Below, piece by piece: positions 22,601-31,593 of a stretch of DNA of 64,000 bases. Both the position numbers and the translations under genes were made by a program. Below the pieces are notes generated by a model. It did not search any database and was not told the DNA's origin. It worked only from the letters and a program-made list of their open reading frames with translations. Origin of the DNA: a virus; the IMG/VR virus record IMGVR_UViG_3300025941_000018, positions 1 to 64,000 of that record; one strand, given 5' to 3'. Each line of letters opens with the position of its first letter. The first letter of the stretch is position 1.

Positions 22601-25600
22601 CCTCACTCTTGCGCTCAATCCATTGCTGCTTTTCAGCCCTTGTCGAGGTTGCCAGGCTTTCCAATTCCTTAGCCGACACGTATTTCGAATCGACGCTGCG
22701 AATCAGACGGCGCGTTCGGTCGGTCTGGAAGCGTGGGTCTCGCGACACCCCGGCGTTAATCAGCCCGCGCAGACGCTCGGATGCCGTCTTAGGCACGTTC
22801 GCCTTCGGGTCGAAGAAATTATCCACGACTCGCTGCTGGGCTTTCTTCAATTGGGCGAGCATCTGCTGCTCGATGGCGTTGTAAACCCGAAGCTTGGTCT
22901 CCGGAGATGCAGCGGACATATCCACCACAGCCTCGATATTATCCATGAAAGCACCCATCACGCGGGCTTTCTCTTCATCCTCGGACTTCGCCAGCTTCAC
23001 CAAGTCAATGCGGGTGTCAGCGGGCTTGACCTTGGGGTCCTCGAACTTCGTGCCTTTGAAATGTTCACTAAGCACCTGCCGCACGAGCCGCATGGTTGTC
23101 GGGTTGTAGCCAAGGTCTTCGCCAATCTTCTCCCAGTGCGCGTACTTCGGCAGCTTCATACCTTCGTCGATGAACTGCTGTGGCGGCATCACACGCTCAT
23201 TGCCTGGTCCTGCCAGGTCGATTTCCGTCAGCATGTCCTCAAGGGCGGCCTTGCGCTCCGGGTCTTTCTCGCTGGTCGCGTACTTCTTCAGGATGACACG
23301 GCCCGCATTCCACTGCGCTTCTTCCAACGCCCATTCGAGGGATTGCCCAATCGCATCAGCGGTCTTCGGATCGAGCATCAAATGGAGTTCTTCCATCGCC
23401 GTCAACTTGGTCTTGCCTGGACGCGGCTTTGGCTCAATGCCGTATTTGGCTTTCAGCCGCTCGAGTACCTTGTCGTAAGCCTCATTCTCTTTGCTCTTGA
23501 GCGCGAGTTGTTCTGGGGTCAATGGTTGCTTGGGTGCCAATGCTCGCTGCAAGCGTCGGTACAACCTGCCGCCTTGGTCCTGAGCACTCAGCCGAATCAG
23601 TGTATTGATGAATGTCCTCGCGTCGGGATGGCCATTAAGCGCGTCCTCGATCTCTTTGGGCGTGAACAGATCGCGGAAATGGGTCAGCGCCCGCTCAATC
23701 ACTTTGCGGATGCCGTCGCCATTGAATGCCTGCGAAAACTCTTTGTGCAGATACACGTCCACGTTGCGGCCAATCACGTCCAGCCCGGGCTTGAGGCGGG
23801 AGAGGGCCGACAGCGCGGCGCCCACGCTGCTAATCTCGCCCTGAGCCACGGCAAATAAATCATCGCGCAGTCCGGTCGGTAGTGTTGCCATCGCTGAGCC
23901 CGGCACGTTGCTGTAGTTTAGGCGCACGGAATTGAGCAGGTGCATCAGCAACCCATTAGCCTTCCCGGGTTCATTCTGCGCTCGAATCTCAGCCTTCATC
24001 CGTTCCAGCAGCTTCTCGAATTGCTCCCGTTGATCCTCGCCACTGGCGTCAAACCGATAGACTTCCTTCTCCATCTTGCCCGTCTCGGGGTCCATGACGG
24101 CAGTATCGGTGAACGGGATCTTAAGCGAGTCCAGCACGGTCTTGCTGAAATCCTTCATTGTGGCGATCTGCGCAGCGGTCTGTCGGCTGAGCACGCCGAA
24201 GTCCGTGCCCATGACCTTCGTCTCCGTGTATGGGCTTGGCGGCTCTTCTTCGCTCGGGCCGAGAGACGCCATCAATCGCTCGTGCTCAAACTGATTGCCG
24301 CTCTCCGGTGTGGTATCAAATCGCCCAGCCATCACCGCATCGAGCACATCGTTCTGCCGCGGCCGCATTCGCAGGGCTTTGCGAAGTGCCGACAGGAATT
24401 GCTGCCAAATCGCTTTGACCCTGGCCCAGAAGCCCTCGACGACAGAGCCAGCCTTTTGCTCAAACCTGTCGCTGAACGAGTGCGCGAAATATTCTTCGTC
24501 GTTCGAATGGTGATATAGCAGCTTCTCGTAACGCTTCGGATAGTTGCGGGACAAGAAGTCCTTGGTGTCCACCGTCGGATTGTCGCGCAGGTCAGTTAGC
24601 GCAGCGGTCAGTTCGGCGTTGCCCTCATTCTCTTTCAGTAAGACCTCAATGCTCGCCAACTTGAGCCTGTTTATCTCTGCCCGAATGTCTTCTGGAAGGA
24701 CGTTCTGGTAAAGCCAGTGCGCAAATTCATGTGGCAGAGTCTTCGGGTCGGCGGTTCGACCGAACTGAATCAGATTTTGAAGTGTACTTCCAGCGTATCC
24801 GTTCTCCACTGCGTCAGTGATGACAACTCGAACACCTTCGAAATCTTTCGCAACGGGCAAATCCAGCAGCGCATTCGCCAGCCTGACAACTTGCGGAGAT
24901 AACCCCGCGTCCTTGGCGTTGATCGCCGTGCGCAACTCTTCGACGGTGCGGGCTTCGACGGGCTGACGCTCGCGCAACGGCGAAGTCAACTCTTCCGTCG
25001 GAGTGCTGGCCATTGCGCCAGGTTCGCGCATCGCAGGCGTGATGGCGATAGCGTGAACCGGAGTCGTTATCGGCACTCCGATTTGCTGCATGGCTTTTTC
25101 AGCATCAGCCCTGCTCGAAAACTGCGAGGACAGTTGCTCTCGCACCCCGTCGGGGGTTCTTCCGTAAACAACCCAAAATCCTTGGAACGAACCCGGCTCA
25201 ACTTTGAGGTCGGTCATCCCTTCTCCTTCGCGCTCGCCAACCGAAATGCCCTGCGTTCCAACCTTCACCCCCGCCTTCTTCACCGGAGCCAGATTGTTGA
25301 CGACGTTGGGTAGGTCTTGGTCGTAGAGTTTTTTGAGGCCAGCGCCACCGACTCTAAGATCCAGACCGGTGAAGTCCTGTTGCTCTCTGCCGTCTCTGGC
25401 AGCGGCAGCGGCCTTCTCGCCAAGTTCTTTGCCGATGTAATCGGACAGTTTGTCTGCGGAAATTCCAGAGGCAATCTCATACCAGTTGCCCTCGGTTTCG
25501 TGACCCACGCGCCTGACGGAAACGTCCACTTTCTTTCCGTCGCCTGAAATATTCTCGACGCGGATAGCCGACACATGCTTGCTGAGATCATATCGTTCCG

Positions 25601-28600
25601 CTTGTTGAGTCCCCGTCGTCCAACCAACTGCTTCAAACCCATTCTCTGCCGCATGACGTAAAGCCCAACGCATCGCAATCTCGCGCCAGTGCTTTTGAAA
25701 CAGGGCGGGCATCTTCTCGAACTCGCCTTTTTGAGGGGGTTGGACCTCCTCAAGAAAAAGCATTCGCTTGCCGTCTGCCGCGGCACGTTCGTTATAGCGG
25801 AGGCGAACGATGGGATTTGGAATGGCGGCGTACTGCGAGTGGCCGTCGCGCCAGCCGGGCTTTCCCGTGATGGATTGAATTGCATCCTGCTCCGTCGCTC
25901 CGCTGCCTCTATTTAGACCGCTTTGACCCCTGACGATCCATAATCCCCTGCCGTCTGCCGTCTCGACCTTTTCAAGCGTGAATCCTTTCGGAAGGGCTTG
26001 CGGTGTTTTTACTTCCGGCACGGTCAACAGTACTTCGCGATAGCTGCCCTCCTTTGCGCCAGGGAGTGTGTATTGGGAGAAGTGGGTGTCGGTTGTCACT
26101 GGCCCCATCTCGACCTCGGCGCGATCAGCGTCTATGTTCTGTAAAGCTTCGGTTTCATCGTAATGCCCCGGAGCTGATCCGACGTAATTCCCATCAACGA
26201 AACCAACCCAGTCCTCTGGCTTGTGCCAGTCGTGTCCGGGTATCTGCGACTGCTCGTCCGGAGTGAGTGAACCGAATCGACGCAGTTGCGCGGCAAACTT
26301 TTTCTGTCCCAACGTCACATCCTTCACTTGAATCTCATTCGCCTTGAGATAATCCAGCACGTCGGTCTTGGTGTAGGTCTTACCGTCCTCCAAACCATCG
26401 ACGCGCATCAATGCCCATTCGTCTTTGAGCACACCAGGACGATTGCGCAGTTCAGCTTTCCACTGTGCGCCGGTTGCTTTGCCTGTGCGACTGGCCATCG
26501 CCTGCTTGAGAATGTCGCCCAGCGCGGCTTTCTCGCCTTCTGTCGGTGGTTCTTCGGCGGCTGGTGTCGGCGCTTCCGGCTCTGGCTTGGTTGGTTCAAT
26601 CTTTGGTTTCAGGTCGGGGTAGTCCGCGAGAACTTCTGCGGGCACGTCCTTACCTTCGCTTAGGGCTTGTTGAACGGCGAGCTTGTGGCTCTGCGCTTCG
26701 CCCGCCATTGTGAGTTCTTCGTTTTTCACAATGCCAGCCCGCATCCCGGCTCGATTCACACGATCAAAAGCTCTGGCGTTCGCGGCCTTTATCCAGTCGC
26801 GGCCTTTCTGCGTTTTGGCTTTTAGGTTCGATCCGCCCTTTACCTTCTTGGCCTCAAGGTCTCCCGATTTAATAAGGGCTTCTGACTCAGATCGCAGGGT
26901 TTCTCGAAGTTCTGATTCAGTCTCAACTTGCGGGCCTGCGTCCGTTCGCGGAAAACGTGCTTGGTAATCTGATTTCGTCATCTGCCATGGCTCTTTGGAC
27001 GGTTCGACGTTGGGCGTGACAGGCGCACTCACAACCTCCTTTCCAATGTCCGAAAGGTCGGCTGCTGCTGGTGGCATCGGCTTCTGCGCGGGTGGAGGCG
27101 GCACTTGGCTGACAATCGTTTCGCCAGGATAAAGGCTCGCTGTTGACCATGCTCCATCTTTCACACGGCTAATCATCGGCGGCACACCGGGCACCTGCTC
27201 CCAGTAGCCACCGAATGCGGCTTGGTAGGTCGAACCGTCGGGCCGTTGGATGGTGACTGCGGTGTGGTTTGGTGGCAGTGGCGGGATGCTGGCCGCGCCT
27301 GAAATCTCTGTTATTTGTGCTTTTGGAATTACGTCCGAGTAATTGATTCTCGCAAGCCTTTGTTGAACGATCTTACCGTCATCGAGGAACACATCCAATT
27401 GGGCGGGGTGATTAAACATCGCCCTGCCACCGGCGTTATGTTTTTCTGGGCGCAGTCTCGCTATGTAGTTCTTTCCGCCGGAGGAAAACTTCATTGCGTG
27501 TGTGTATTGACCCTCGTCGCCCACTTCGGTCGAAAGCACGTATGGGTCGGATTCAATTGTCCGCTTAATGTCGGCTCTAAACACCGGATTGTCCGACATT
27601 GAAGCCAGAGCTTTCTGCCGATTTGACAGAGGCTTTGGTGGTGCGGGAACTACCGTCGGCTGGGTCGGCGCTTGGGTGACTGGCGAGATTTCTGGCGTGG
27701 CTTCGGGCGCGACGACAGGCGGCGTCCCTTGACCACCTTGCCCACTTTCTCTGGCAGGCTGCGGTACGACACTGGGGCTTCCTTCTGCCACTTGTGCAGC
27801 AGGTCCGGGCGGTTGACCGCCGCCCACTTCCACTGGTGCTTGCTCTTGATTGGCATTTGGTCCTTGATTTAAGAGGCGCGTGGCCTCGGGTTGAACTGTC
27901 GGCACTGCTGACGGTTGGGCTACTGCCGTGGCCTGACCTTCTGGCGTCACTTCGACCGTGCGTTTACGGCCGCCTTTGATGCCCAGCATCTGCGCAAGTT
28001 TCTCAGGCCAGCCTTGCTCGACAATGTTGACGCCTTTTGTGCGGGCCTCTTTGATATTGCCAGGACCGCCGCCAACCTGTCGGCCAAGTTGGTCGTTGAT
28101 CATCTGGACAAGATCCTTCTCTGACTGTGTGGCCGATTCATCACCGCGTTGGACTCGCGTGTAAATGTCTCGTAGTTCTTCGGGCGAATAACTCTCGATC
28201 ACCTTGCGAGTTGCTAGCGTGTCGGCATTGCGTTCGACCCACGCGCGAGTCTTGCTCGGCACTTTCTTGCTGAATCTGCCGATGCCAAGCAGGGAGAAAC
28301 CCAAGTTTGTGCCGATGATCTCAGCCAAGTGCAAAGCCGCGCCCTGCGGGTCGGACTTCATCTGCGCCAGCAGTTCCGGAGTCTGGGTTGCTGTCATGTA
28401 GCCATCGAGCGCTACCTGTTCGCCGATTGTTTCCAGCACCTTCTGCGCCGTCGCATTGATCGGTGCGGCCCCGCCTTTCGCCAGCGTCTTGCCAATCGCC
28501 GCGGCGACCGCCGTCTTTCCGACCAGCCCAACGCCTGGCAGCAGGGACGCGATCAGCGCCTCCTTTGGATGGAAATTCCCCTCGTCGTCTATGCCGAACA

Positions 28601-29243
28601 ATCCGCCAGCGGCAATTGACTGCGCGATCAACCCCTCGGGAGCCACGGCGAGCAACGCGAAGTTTGGCGCGGCCTTGGCCAAACTGAGGGCTGTGGCGCC
28701 CATCGCCGTTGCAACTGGAAATTCGCCACGGTCTTTTTGCTCCTGGGCTGAGGCTTGTACGGCCTGCTCGACTGGCAGCGGTTCTTCTAACGGTGCCGCG
28801 ATATTCGCCTTCGTCAGATTCGGTGCCGTCGCGGTGCTTGGCCGCATGACATTGGCGATGTCGCCGAGTCCACCCATGACCGCTTTACCAGCCAGCCGCC
28901 GCGTCTCCGTGAAACTCAATGGCCGCGCATTCGGGGCTTCCGTCCCGCGTATGTCCGATTTATCCGGTGGCTCTGGTGGCGGCGGGTTCGACTCCCAACT
29001 GCTGCTAACGGGCGGGATGAAGGCTGTCGGGGTTGGGGATGGCCGCGATGAAACCCTTGCTTTGACTGGCGCTGGCGTCTCAACCGGGGTGCCGATGTCG
29101 CTAAGGTCGAACGGGTCTGGCGCTTTGGCTGTTGGCACCGGCGTCCCAATATCGCTCAAATCCGTGGGCTGCATCTCGCGCCTGGGAGCAGGCAAAACCT
29201 CAGTGCCAATGTCGCTCAGGTCCGTTTCGTCCATTACTGCCAT
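19512..29243 (-). CDS. Giant polyvalent internal virion protein with zincin domain
   Basis: A 3,243-residue protein. The N-terminus has three DLSDIG repeats in 50 residues (a fourth at about 735) and Pro-rich linkers, then hydrophobic segments (180-260). About 900-1260 carries polyvalent-protein LPD blocks (TGAQWKAELRNRPGVLKDEW, YNERAAADGKRMLFLEE, WTTGTQQAERYDLSK). HEFAHWL at about 1505 is a zinc-protease HExxH motif. Long helical stretches follow, then an LPD38-like hydrophobic region near 2850 and an Arg/Gly-rich basic tail. This class is packaged in the head and ejected with the DNA. Cleavage or antirestriction roles are inference. Confidence 0.85.
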   Translation of the reverse strand: MAVMDETDLSDIGTEVLPAPRREMQPTDLSDIGTPVPTAKAPDPFDLSDIGTPVETPAPVKARVSSRPSPTPTAFIPPVSSSWESNPPPPEPPDKSDIRGTEAPNARPLSFTETRRLAGKAVMGGLGDIANVMRPSTATAPNLTKANIAAPLEEPLPVEQAVQASAQEQKDRGEFPVATAMGATALSLAKAAPNFALLAVAPEGLIAQSIAAGGLFGIDDEGNFHPKEALIASLLPGVGLVGKTAVAAAIGKTLAKGGAAPINATAQKVLETIGEQVALDGYMTATQTPELLAQMKSDPQGAALHLAEIIGTNLGFSLLGIGRFSKKVPSKTRAWVERNADTLATRKVIESYSPEELRDIYTRVQRGDESATQSEKDLVQMINDQLGRQVGGGPGNIKEARTKGVNIVEQGWPEKLAQMLGIKGGRKRTVEVTPEGQATAVAQPSAVPTVQPEATRLLNQGPNANQEQAPVEVGGGQPPGPAAQVAEGSPSVVPQPARESGQGGQGTPPVVAPEATPEISPVTQAPTQPTVVPAPPKPLSNRQKALASMSDNPVFRADIKRTIESDPYVLSTEVGDEGQYTHAMKFSSGGKNYIARLRPEKHNAGGRAMFNHPAQLDVFLDDGKIVQQRLARINYSDVIPKAQITEISGAASIPPLPPNHTAVTIQRPDGSTYQAAFGGYWEQVPGVPPMISRVKDGAWSTASLYPGETIVSQVPPPPAQKPMPPAAADLSDIGKEVVSAPVTPNVEPSKEPWQMTKSDYQARFPRTDAGPQVETESELRETLRSESEALIKSGDLEAKKVKGGSNLKAKTQKGRDWIKAANARAFDRVNRAGMRAGIVKNEELTMAGEAQSHKLAVQQALSEGKDVPAEVLADYPDLKPKIEPTKPEPEAPTPAAEEPPTEGEKAALGDILKQAMASRTGKATGAQWKAELRNRPGVLKDEWALMRVDGLEDGKTYTKTDVLDYLKANEIQVKDVTLGQKKFAAQLRRFGSLTPDEQSQIPGHDWHKPEDWVGFVDGNYVGSAPGHYDETEALQNIDADRAEVEMGPVTTDTHFSQYTLPGAKEGSYREVLLTVPEVKTPQALPKGFTLEKVETADGRGLWIVRGQSGLNRGSGATEQDAIQSITGKPGWRDGHSQYAAIPNPIVRLRYNERAAADGKRMLFLEEVQPPQKGEFEKMPALFQKHWREIAMRWALRHAAENGFEAVGWTTGTQQAERYDLSKHVSAIRVENISGDGKKVDVSVRRVGHETEGNWYEIASGISADKLSDYIGKELGEKAAAAARDGREQQDFTGLDLRVGGAGLKKLYDQDLPNVVNNLAPVKKAGVKVGTQGISVGEREGEGMTDLKVEPGSFQGFWVVYGRTPDGVREQLSSQFSSRADAEKAMQQIGVPITTPVHAIAITPAMREPGAMASTPTEELTSPLRERQPVEARTVEELRTAINAKDAGLSPQVVRLANALLDLPVAKDFEGVRVVITDAVENGYAGSTLQNLIQFGRTADPKTLPHEFAHWLYQNVLPEDIRAEINRLKLASIEVLLKENEGNAELTAALTDLRDNPTVDTKDFLSRNYPKRYEKLLYHHSNDEEYFAHSFSDRFEQKAGSVVEGFWARVKAIWQQFLSALRKALRMRPRQNDVLDAVMAGRFDTTPESGNQFEHERLMASLGPSEEEPPSPYTETKVMGTDFGVLSRQTAAQIATMKDFSKTVLDSLKIPFTDTAVMDPETGKMEKEVYRFDASGEDQREQFEKLLERMKAEIRAQNEPGKANGLLMHLLNSVRLNYSNVPGSAMATLPTGLRDDLFAVAQGEISSVGAALSALSRLKPGLDVIGRNVDVYLHKEFSQAFNGDGIRKVIERALTHFRDLFTPKEIEDALNGHPDARTFINTLIRLSAQDQGGRLYRRLQRALAPKQPLTPEQLALKSKENEAYDKVLERLKAKYGIEPKPRPGKTKLTAMEELHLMLDPKTADAIGQSLEWALEEAQWNAGRVILKKYATSEKDPERKAALEDMLTEIDLAGPGNERVMPPQQFIDEGMKLPKYAHWEKIGEDLGYNPTTMRLVRQVLSEHFKGTKFEDPKVKPADTRIDLVKLAKSEDEEKARVMGAFMDNIEAVVDMSAASPETKLRVYNAIEQQMLAQLKKAQQRVVDNFFDPKANVPKTASERLRGLINAGVSRDPRFQTDRTRRLIRSVDSKYVSAKELESLATSTRAEKQQWIERKSEEIATAEKFNALDEPTRTYLEAVTWTYLAERLQAAEERITRSFLKGADRTFDVAPITPEARAKRLDEAKGKLEGIIRAGGIDTPMIDNVAAKGVVQRLVPNVSSLTKQVLETPFYRQDELAERFADHMVRDLSIDPAQVDKVKAMFQAAFKLPMTKALAAAGKQAIDALTPQERKQMRRRNVVEKLHRMFNAGGADPTTIIAEIAKANGYTPPSPAEIRIMRELSERAQRLAEPTPEEIKDAGGDVEKARRERMVTMEGKIGAANRELAARWARLTQPIKWSKFWATRQNIAAATNEFEIANLLLKTGFGFRLPLHMATQFLMHVPSRAAGFVAARVERGEESIGQAWGDLGRTMVQGFKETVDAIKPGLLAFRAGLLNRGETRNVERLMSGVQAFERMELKAKELDAQGKTAQAGALRFLGLVKWSLHFIRAMDAWQGTAVEMTEMSNLVDSSLIQKGFLLADRLVIRDRVFKGLPAKRDAALADARRIAAAAGETLTEAELVERASALVLSRMYDEIRMAHLPADEFQKRADLLKRLSAWQEPVKTGPGALVTVPLKYAQSMLRGAGLPGFFTQFSNAIGTGINWAFMNTPLYAMANMRPRGAEPSPYFTTEEDVWQRRFQALLGTAFGAIAVWAVFNNLMKYFGRPPMDRAERDLAEKAGHKWGTIEINLGDNHVYRLSTTVGVGTFLAPYAGGAQAAKDLIERRTQQQTAMNQEAEKKGLTPGKIPPPTTMERFQVAAESALALLMSGKTLTGAAQSFTEAGSFSPTKLAASYISPVVPGLPGWQEQMRAVGVHLDPRQATFMDFLVALPTSGHKAVNFMGDPVGTPDAVQNYVQTMLSGTYPLPVKAQLEEAPYVAVFESGYRPPSINPNKGYAIGNDFRPMTNQELQDYTVQRGVNFKQELQGLDGSDKVAVAKAFQRANQDALESVGVSVASIGGGGAPAASRAAVAPAVGGPGGASGTPRLATASRGTTLGGGLGGGLTRSRGARVGSRRGLSPRMVGRSLTTMRAGRGLSPRRGVRRSSRR

Positions 29244-29248
29244 TCCCG

Positions 29249-29277
29249 CTTATAGCACCCAATGACGAATGTTCCAA
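29249..29277 (-). promoter_or_regulatory. Sigma-70-like promoter of giant gene
   Basis: On the minus strand: TTGGAA (29277-29272), a 17-bp spacer, then TATAAG (29254-29249) with TG one base before it (extended -10). It ends only 5 nt before the ATG at 29243, so the mRNA would be leaderless unless translation starts at the ATG for Met4 (29234). Match by eye only. Confidence 0.4.
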
Positions 29278-29454
29278 AGAAAGAAATTCTTTGACAGTAG
29301 GCGCGAGACGTGGAAAAGTCGAAATGTTCAGGCGACTGACGCCAATACAAATGCAAACCAAAGCTCAATTTAGACTCCACTGGCCATCCGGTCCAAGGTC
29401 GTCTGAACAATGCCCTACCATGCGTTTGTGTGGGGGCCGGACCCATCGGATCTA

Positions 29455-29495
29455 ACCGAGGCGGATTAAACCCCGTCCTCGGTCATTTTCTTTTT
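29455..29495 (+). terminator. Terminator-like hairpin before repeat copy B
   Basis: ACCGAGG-CGG paired with CCG-CCTCGGT (10 bp, one bulge), then CATTTTCTTTTT on the plus strand. It is a convincing intrinsic terminator shape although no plus-strand gene is known upstream. It ends 6 bp before the repeat, mirroring the terminator before copy A. Confidence 0.6.
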
Positions 29496-29500
29496 CGCCC

Positions 29501-29809
29501 GAACCGTTGCCGTTCAGCGGTGAGAAATGGACGCGAGGGTCGGCAATGGATTGCGGTACTCGGGAACTGATTACTACCGCACACGTGGGCGCGAATGGGC
29601 CAGAGCGTGATTCAGCAGCCTTATACCCAAGGCTGAATAGTCTAGCCCCACCGCTCAAGGTCAAATTTTCGAGCGGAGCCAAAAGCGAAGCGAAGCGACC
29701 GACGGGCTTTCGTAAGAGCAGAGGCAGTAGCGCGTCCCTTAGGGGGCGCTCTGCCTTTTGCTCGCTCTCTCCCTCAAGGCTTTCATCAGTACAAGGCGGG
29801 GATCAGGGA
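29501..29809 (+). repeat. Structured 309-bp repeat, copy B; candidate large RNA
   Basis: The second copy of the 9019-9327 element in the same orientation. Differences from copy A: A to G at 29506 (keeps the 9-bp stem through a G-U pair), T to C at 29633 (turns G-U into G-C and completes ATTCAGC/GCTGAAT), C to A near 29714 (would weaken a short 4-bp stem), and two adjacent changes near 29776-29779. After about 29809 the copies diverge. Here it lies antisense to the surrounding virion operon. Confidence 0.7.
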
Positions 29810-29833
29810 AGTACAGGGGATCTTAACCCGTCC

Positions 29834-31138
29834 TTACTGAATAATCTTCGCCCCTCTCCGCAAAGCAATCGGCACATTGACGCCCAACACGTCGTACACC
29901 CGGCCATCAGCCGAGAGCATTCGAACGGTGGCATTTGTGCCAGCGGCTTTCGGAGACTGGACGGACATGATGTTGGGTGCCTGAGCGGTGACCGTCGTTG
30001 TCGGCATTGAGGCTTGCTGAGTGTTGTCGATCATCGGAGCCATCGCGGGATCCTGAACGAGACCGCGTGATGCAACGTCAGGCAATCGGCCAAAGCGAGA
30101 TTCGCCGTACATCTTGGCAACCTGGGCGCGAGGAAGTCGAACCAGACCAGCGCTCGTCGGCCCATAGGCCGCAGCCTCATAATCGGCAGGCTGAACATTT
30201 GCCTGCACGTCAATTGGAGGCTGCATCATCCTAGACACTGTATCAGCGATATTGGTGCCCGATTGCATTCCTCGCCGATCCGCCGGGTGCGTCATTTGAT
30301 ACGTGACTCTGTCAGCCTGGGACATGGCCTCATCTCCGCGTGCAGGACGTTCCCACACGCCGCCCGTCGTCGGAGTCCAGCCATTGGGCGCAATCACATC
30401 GGGAGTTGGGGCACTGCTTGTGCCGGAGTTGCCCGACGGATTTAAGTTTTGGGATTGTGATACGTTTCGATGTGAGATTTGCATTTGCCGTTTATCCGGA
30501 TGCATGGTGGGCGGAGGGTTTAAGGCGCTCATCCAAACCCCAGTTTTCGGGTCCTGATAAACTGTTGCGTGAATCTCTTTGTAAGTCTGATCTTCCGGGT
30601 GAGGAGAGGGTAGAGCGTCTAGTTCAGTTTTGTACTGTTTTTTGCTCTCGACCGCGATGGATAACGGGTCGTTCTCGGCACCGTTTATAAGCTTGCTAAG
30701 CGCGTGACCAATTCCACCATTTTCTTTTATAAATTTATCAATCTCCGCAATATTTGACGTTAGTTCATTTCTTCGGTTCAACACATTGGCGTGCGCGGTA
30801 GAAACGTGGAAATCGCGCTCAAGATTCGCGACTGCATCGGAGTTTATGGCATTTAGACTGCGATCAATTTGCGGGTGCAATCCCGGATATGCACTGGAAG
30901 CGTAGCGCCCGGCTTTTGCGTCCATCAATGCCGAGCGCTCAATCGCCGGAGAATTGCCGGCGCCTTGCATGATTCCCAAAACTTGAAGTGCTCGCCCGCT
31001 AGCTACTCCCATTCCGCGCCCCATCGACTCAAGAGCCTGTTGGTCCATTTGCGCGTATTGAAGTTCACGCTGCTGTCGAAGGGCGGCTTCTCGGTCTGCT
31101 GCTGTTTGCGCAGCGCTGAATGTGTCGCCATAGGCCAT
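29834..31138 (-). CDS. Internal virion-type protein
   Basis: A 434-residue protein. The N-terminal 180 residues are helical (AAQTAADREAALRQQRELQY), followed by a Pro/Ser/Asn-rich disordered middle and a small C-terminal domain (ATVRMLSADGRVYDVLGVNV). No enzyme motif is visible. Its place directly upstream of the giant polyvalent gene fits a core or ejection protein of short-tailed phages. The role is inferred from order only. Confidence 0.6.
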   Translation of the reverse strand: MAYGDTFSAAQTAADREAALRQQRELQYAQMDQQALESMGRGMGVASGRALQVLGIMQGAGNSPAIERSALMDAKAGRYASSAYPGLHPQIDRSLNAINSDAVANLERDFHVSTAHANVLNRRNELTSNIAEIDKFIKENGGIGHALSKLINGAENDPLSIAVESKKQYKTELDALPSPHPEDQTYKEIHATVYQDPKTGVWMSALNPPPTMHPDKRQMQISHRNVSQSQNLNPSGNSGTSSAPTPDVIAPNGWTPTTGGVWERPARGDEAMSQADRVTYQMTHPADRRGMQSGTNIADTVSRMMQPPIDVQANVQPADYEAAAYGPTSAGLVRLPRAQVAKMYGESRFGRLPDVASRGLVQDPAMAPMIDNTQQASMPTTTVTAQAPNIMSVQSPKAAGTNATVRMLSADGRVYDVLGVNVPIALRRGAKIIQ

Positions 31139-31146
31139 GGTTGCTT

Positions 31147-31593
31147 TTAATCCTTCTTCATGATGTTTGCAAGTGTGGATTCGTGTTGCACCGTCCAGTT
31201 GATCTCGCGCAAAAGAGGGCTGAGTTCGCGCACAAGCTCAAACCCGCCGCAAATCGACGCCACCGCCAGCACCATCTCCGAACCAGCGAAGCGCAGGGTA
31301 TCTGACCATTGCCGCTTCCAATCACACTTCTCTCCCTCCCACTTAACGCTATCGGCGTAGGCACTGGTGATCGTGGCAACCACCAGTTCTAATTCTCGGG
31401 CGTGTCGATTATAGAAGTTTGCTGAGTATAAAACATTGGCATGAATCAGAAGCTTGATCCAAATCTCAGTCGATTGGACTCGATTGTCGATAAGATCATC
31501 AATCTCGTGGCAATAGTCACCCCACAATCCCAGCCAGTCGCGTGCTTCTGGATTTCCTGCCGCGGCTCGTTCGTGAAGTTCAGGCAAGGTCAC
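31147..31593 (-). CDS. Tandem paralogue 2, helical protein
   Basis: A 148-residue protein clearly related to the next gene: both share L-x-x-WG-x-Y, a DD/DxxxD helix, NxxYSxxFYxRH-like, DSV(R/K)WE, WKRQWxDxLR and a conserved AVAxICGG block. Helical throughout. No known family is recognised. A duplicated pair may form a heteromer or have diverged in function. Confidence 0.7.
   Translation of the reverse strand: MTLPELHERAAAGNPEARDWLGLWGDYCHEIDDLIDNRVQSTEIWIKLLIHANVLYSANFYNRHARELELVVATITSAYADSVKWEGEKCDWKRQWSDTLRFAGSEMVLAVASICGGFELVRELSPLLREINWTVQHESTLANIMKKD

Larger units (their letters stand above)
29244..29833. other. Intergenic region with repeat copy B
   Basis: 590 bp between two minus-strand virion genes. 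It holds the promoter-like element of the giant gene (29249-29277), a plus-strand terminator-like hairpin (29455-29495) and the second copy of the structured repeat (29501-29809). No convincing protein gene is seen. Confidence 0.6.

Noticed and set aside
22623-23858. 411-codon frame on the plus strand inside the giant gene
   Set aside because: It is a shadow of a GC-rich minus-strand gene with typical domains; codon pattern, position and lack of RBS argue against it. The same applies to frames at 20151-21209, 23940-24518 and 28456-29265.
29507-30010. Plus-strand frame over repeat copy B
   Set aside because: It matches the frame in copy A only inside the repeat and then becomes an antisense shadow of the 29834 gene. 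No RBS was seen.
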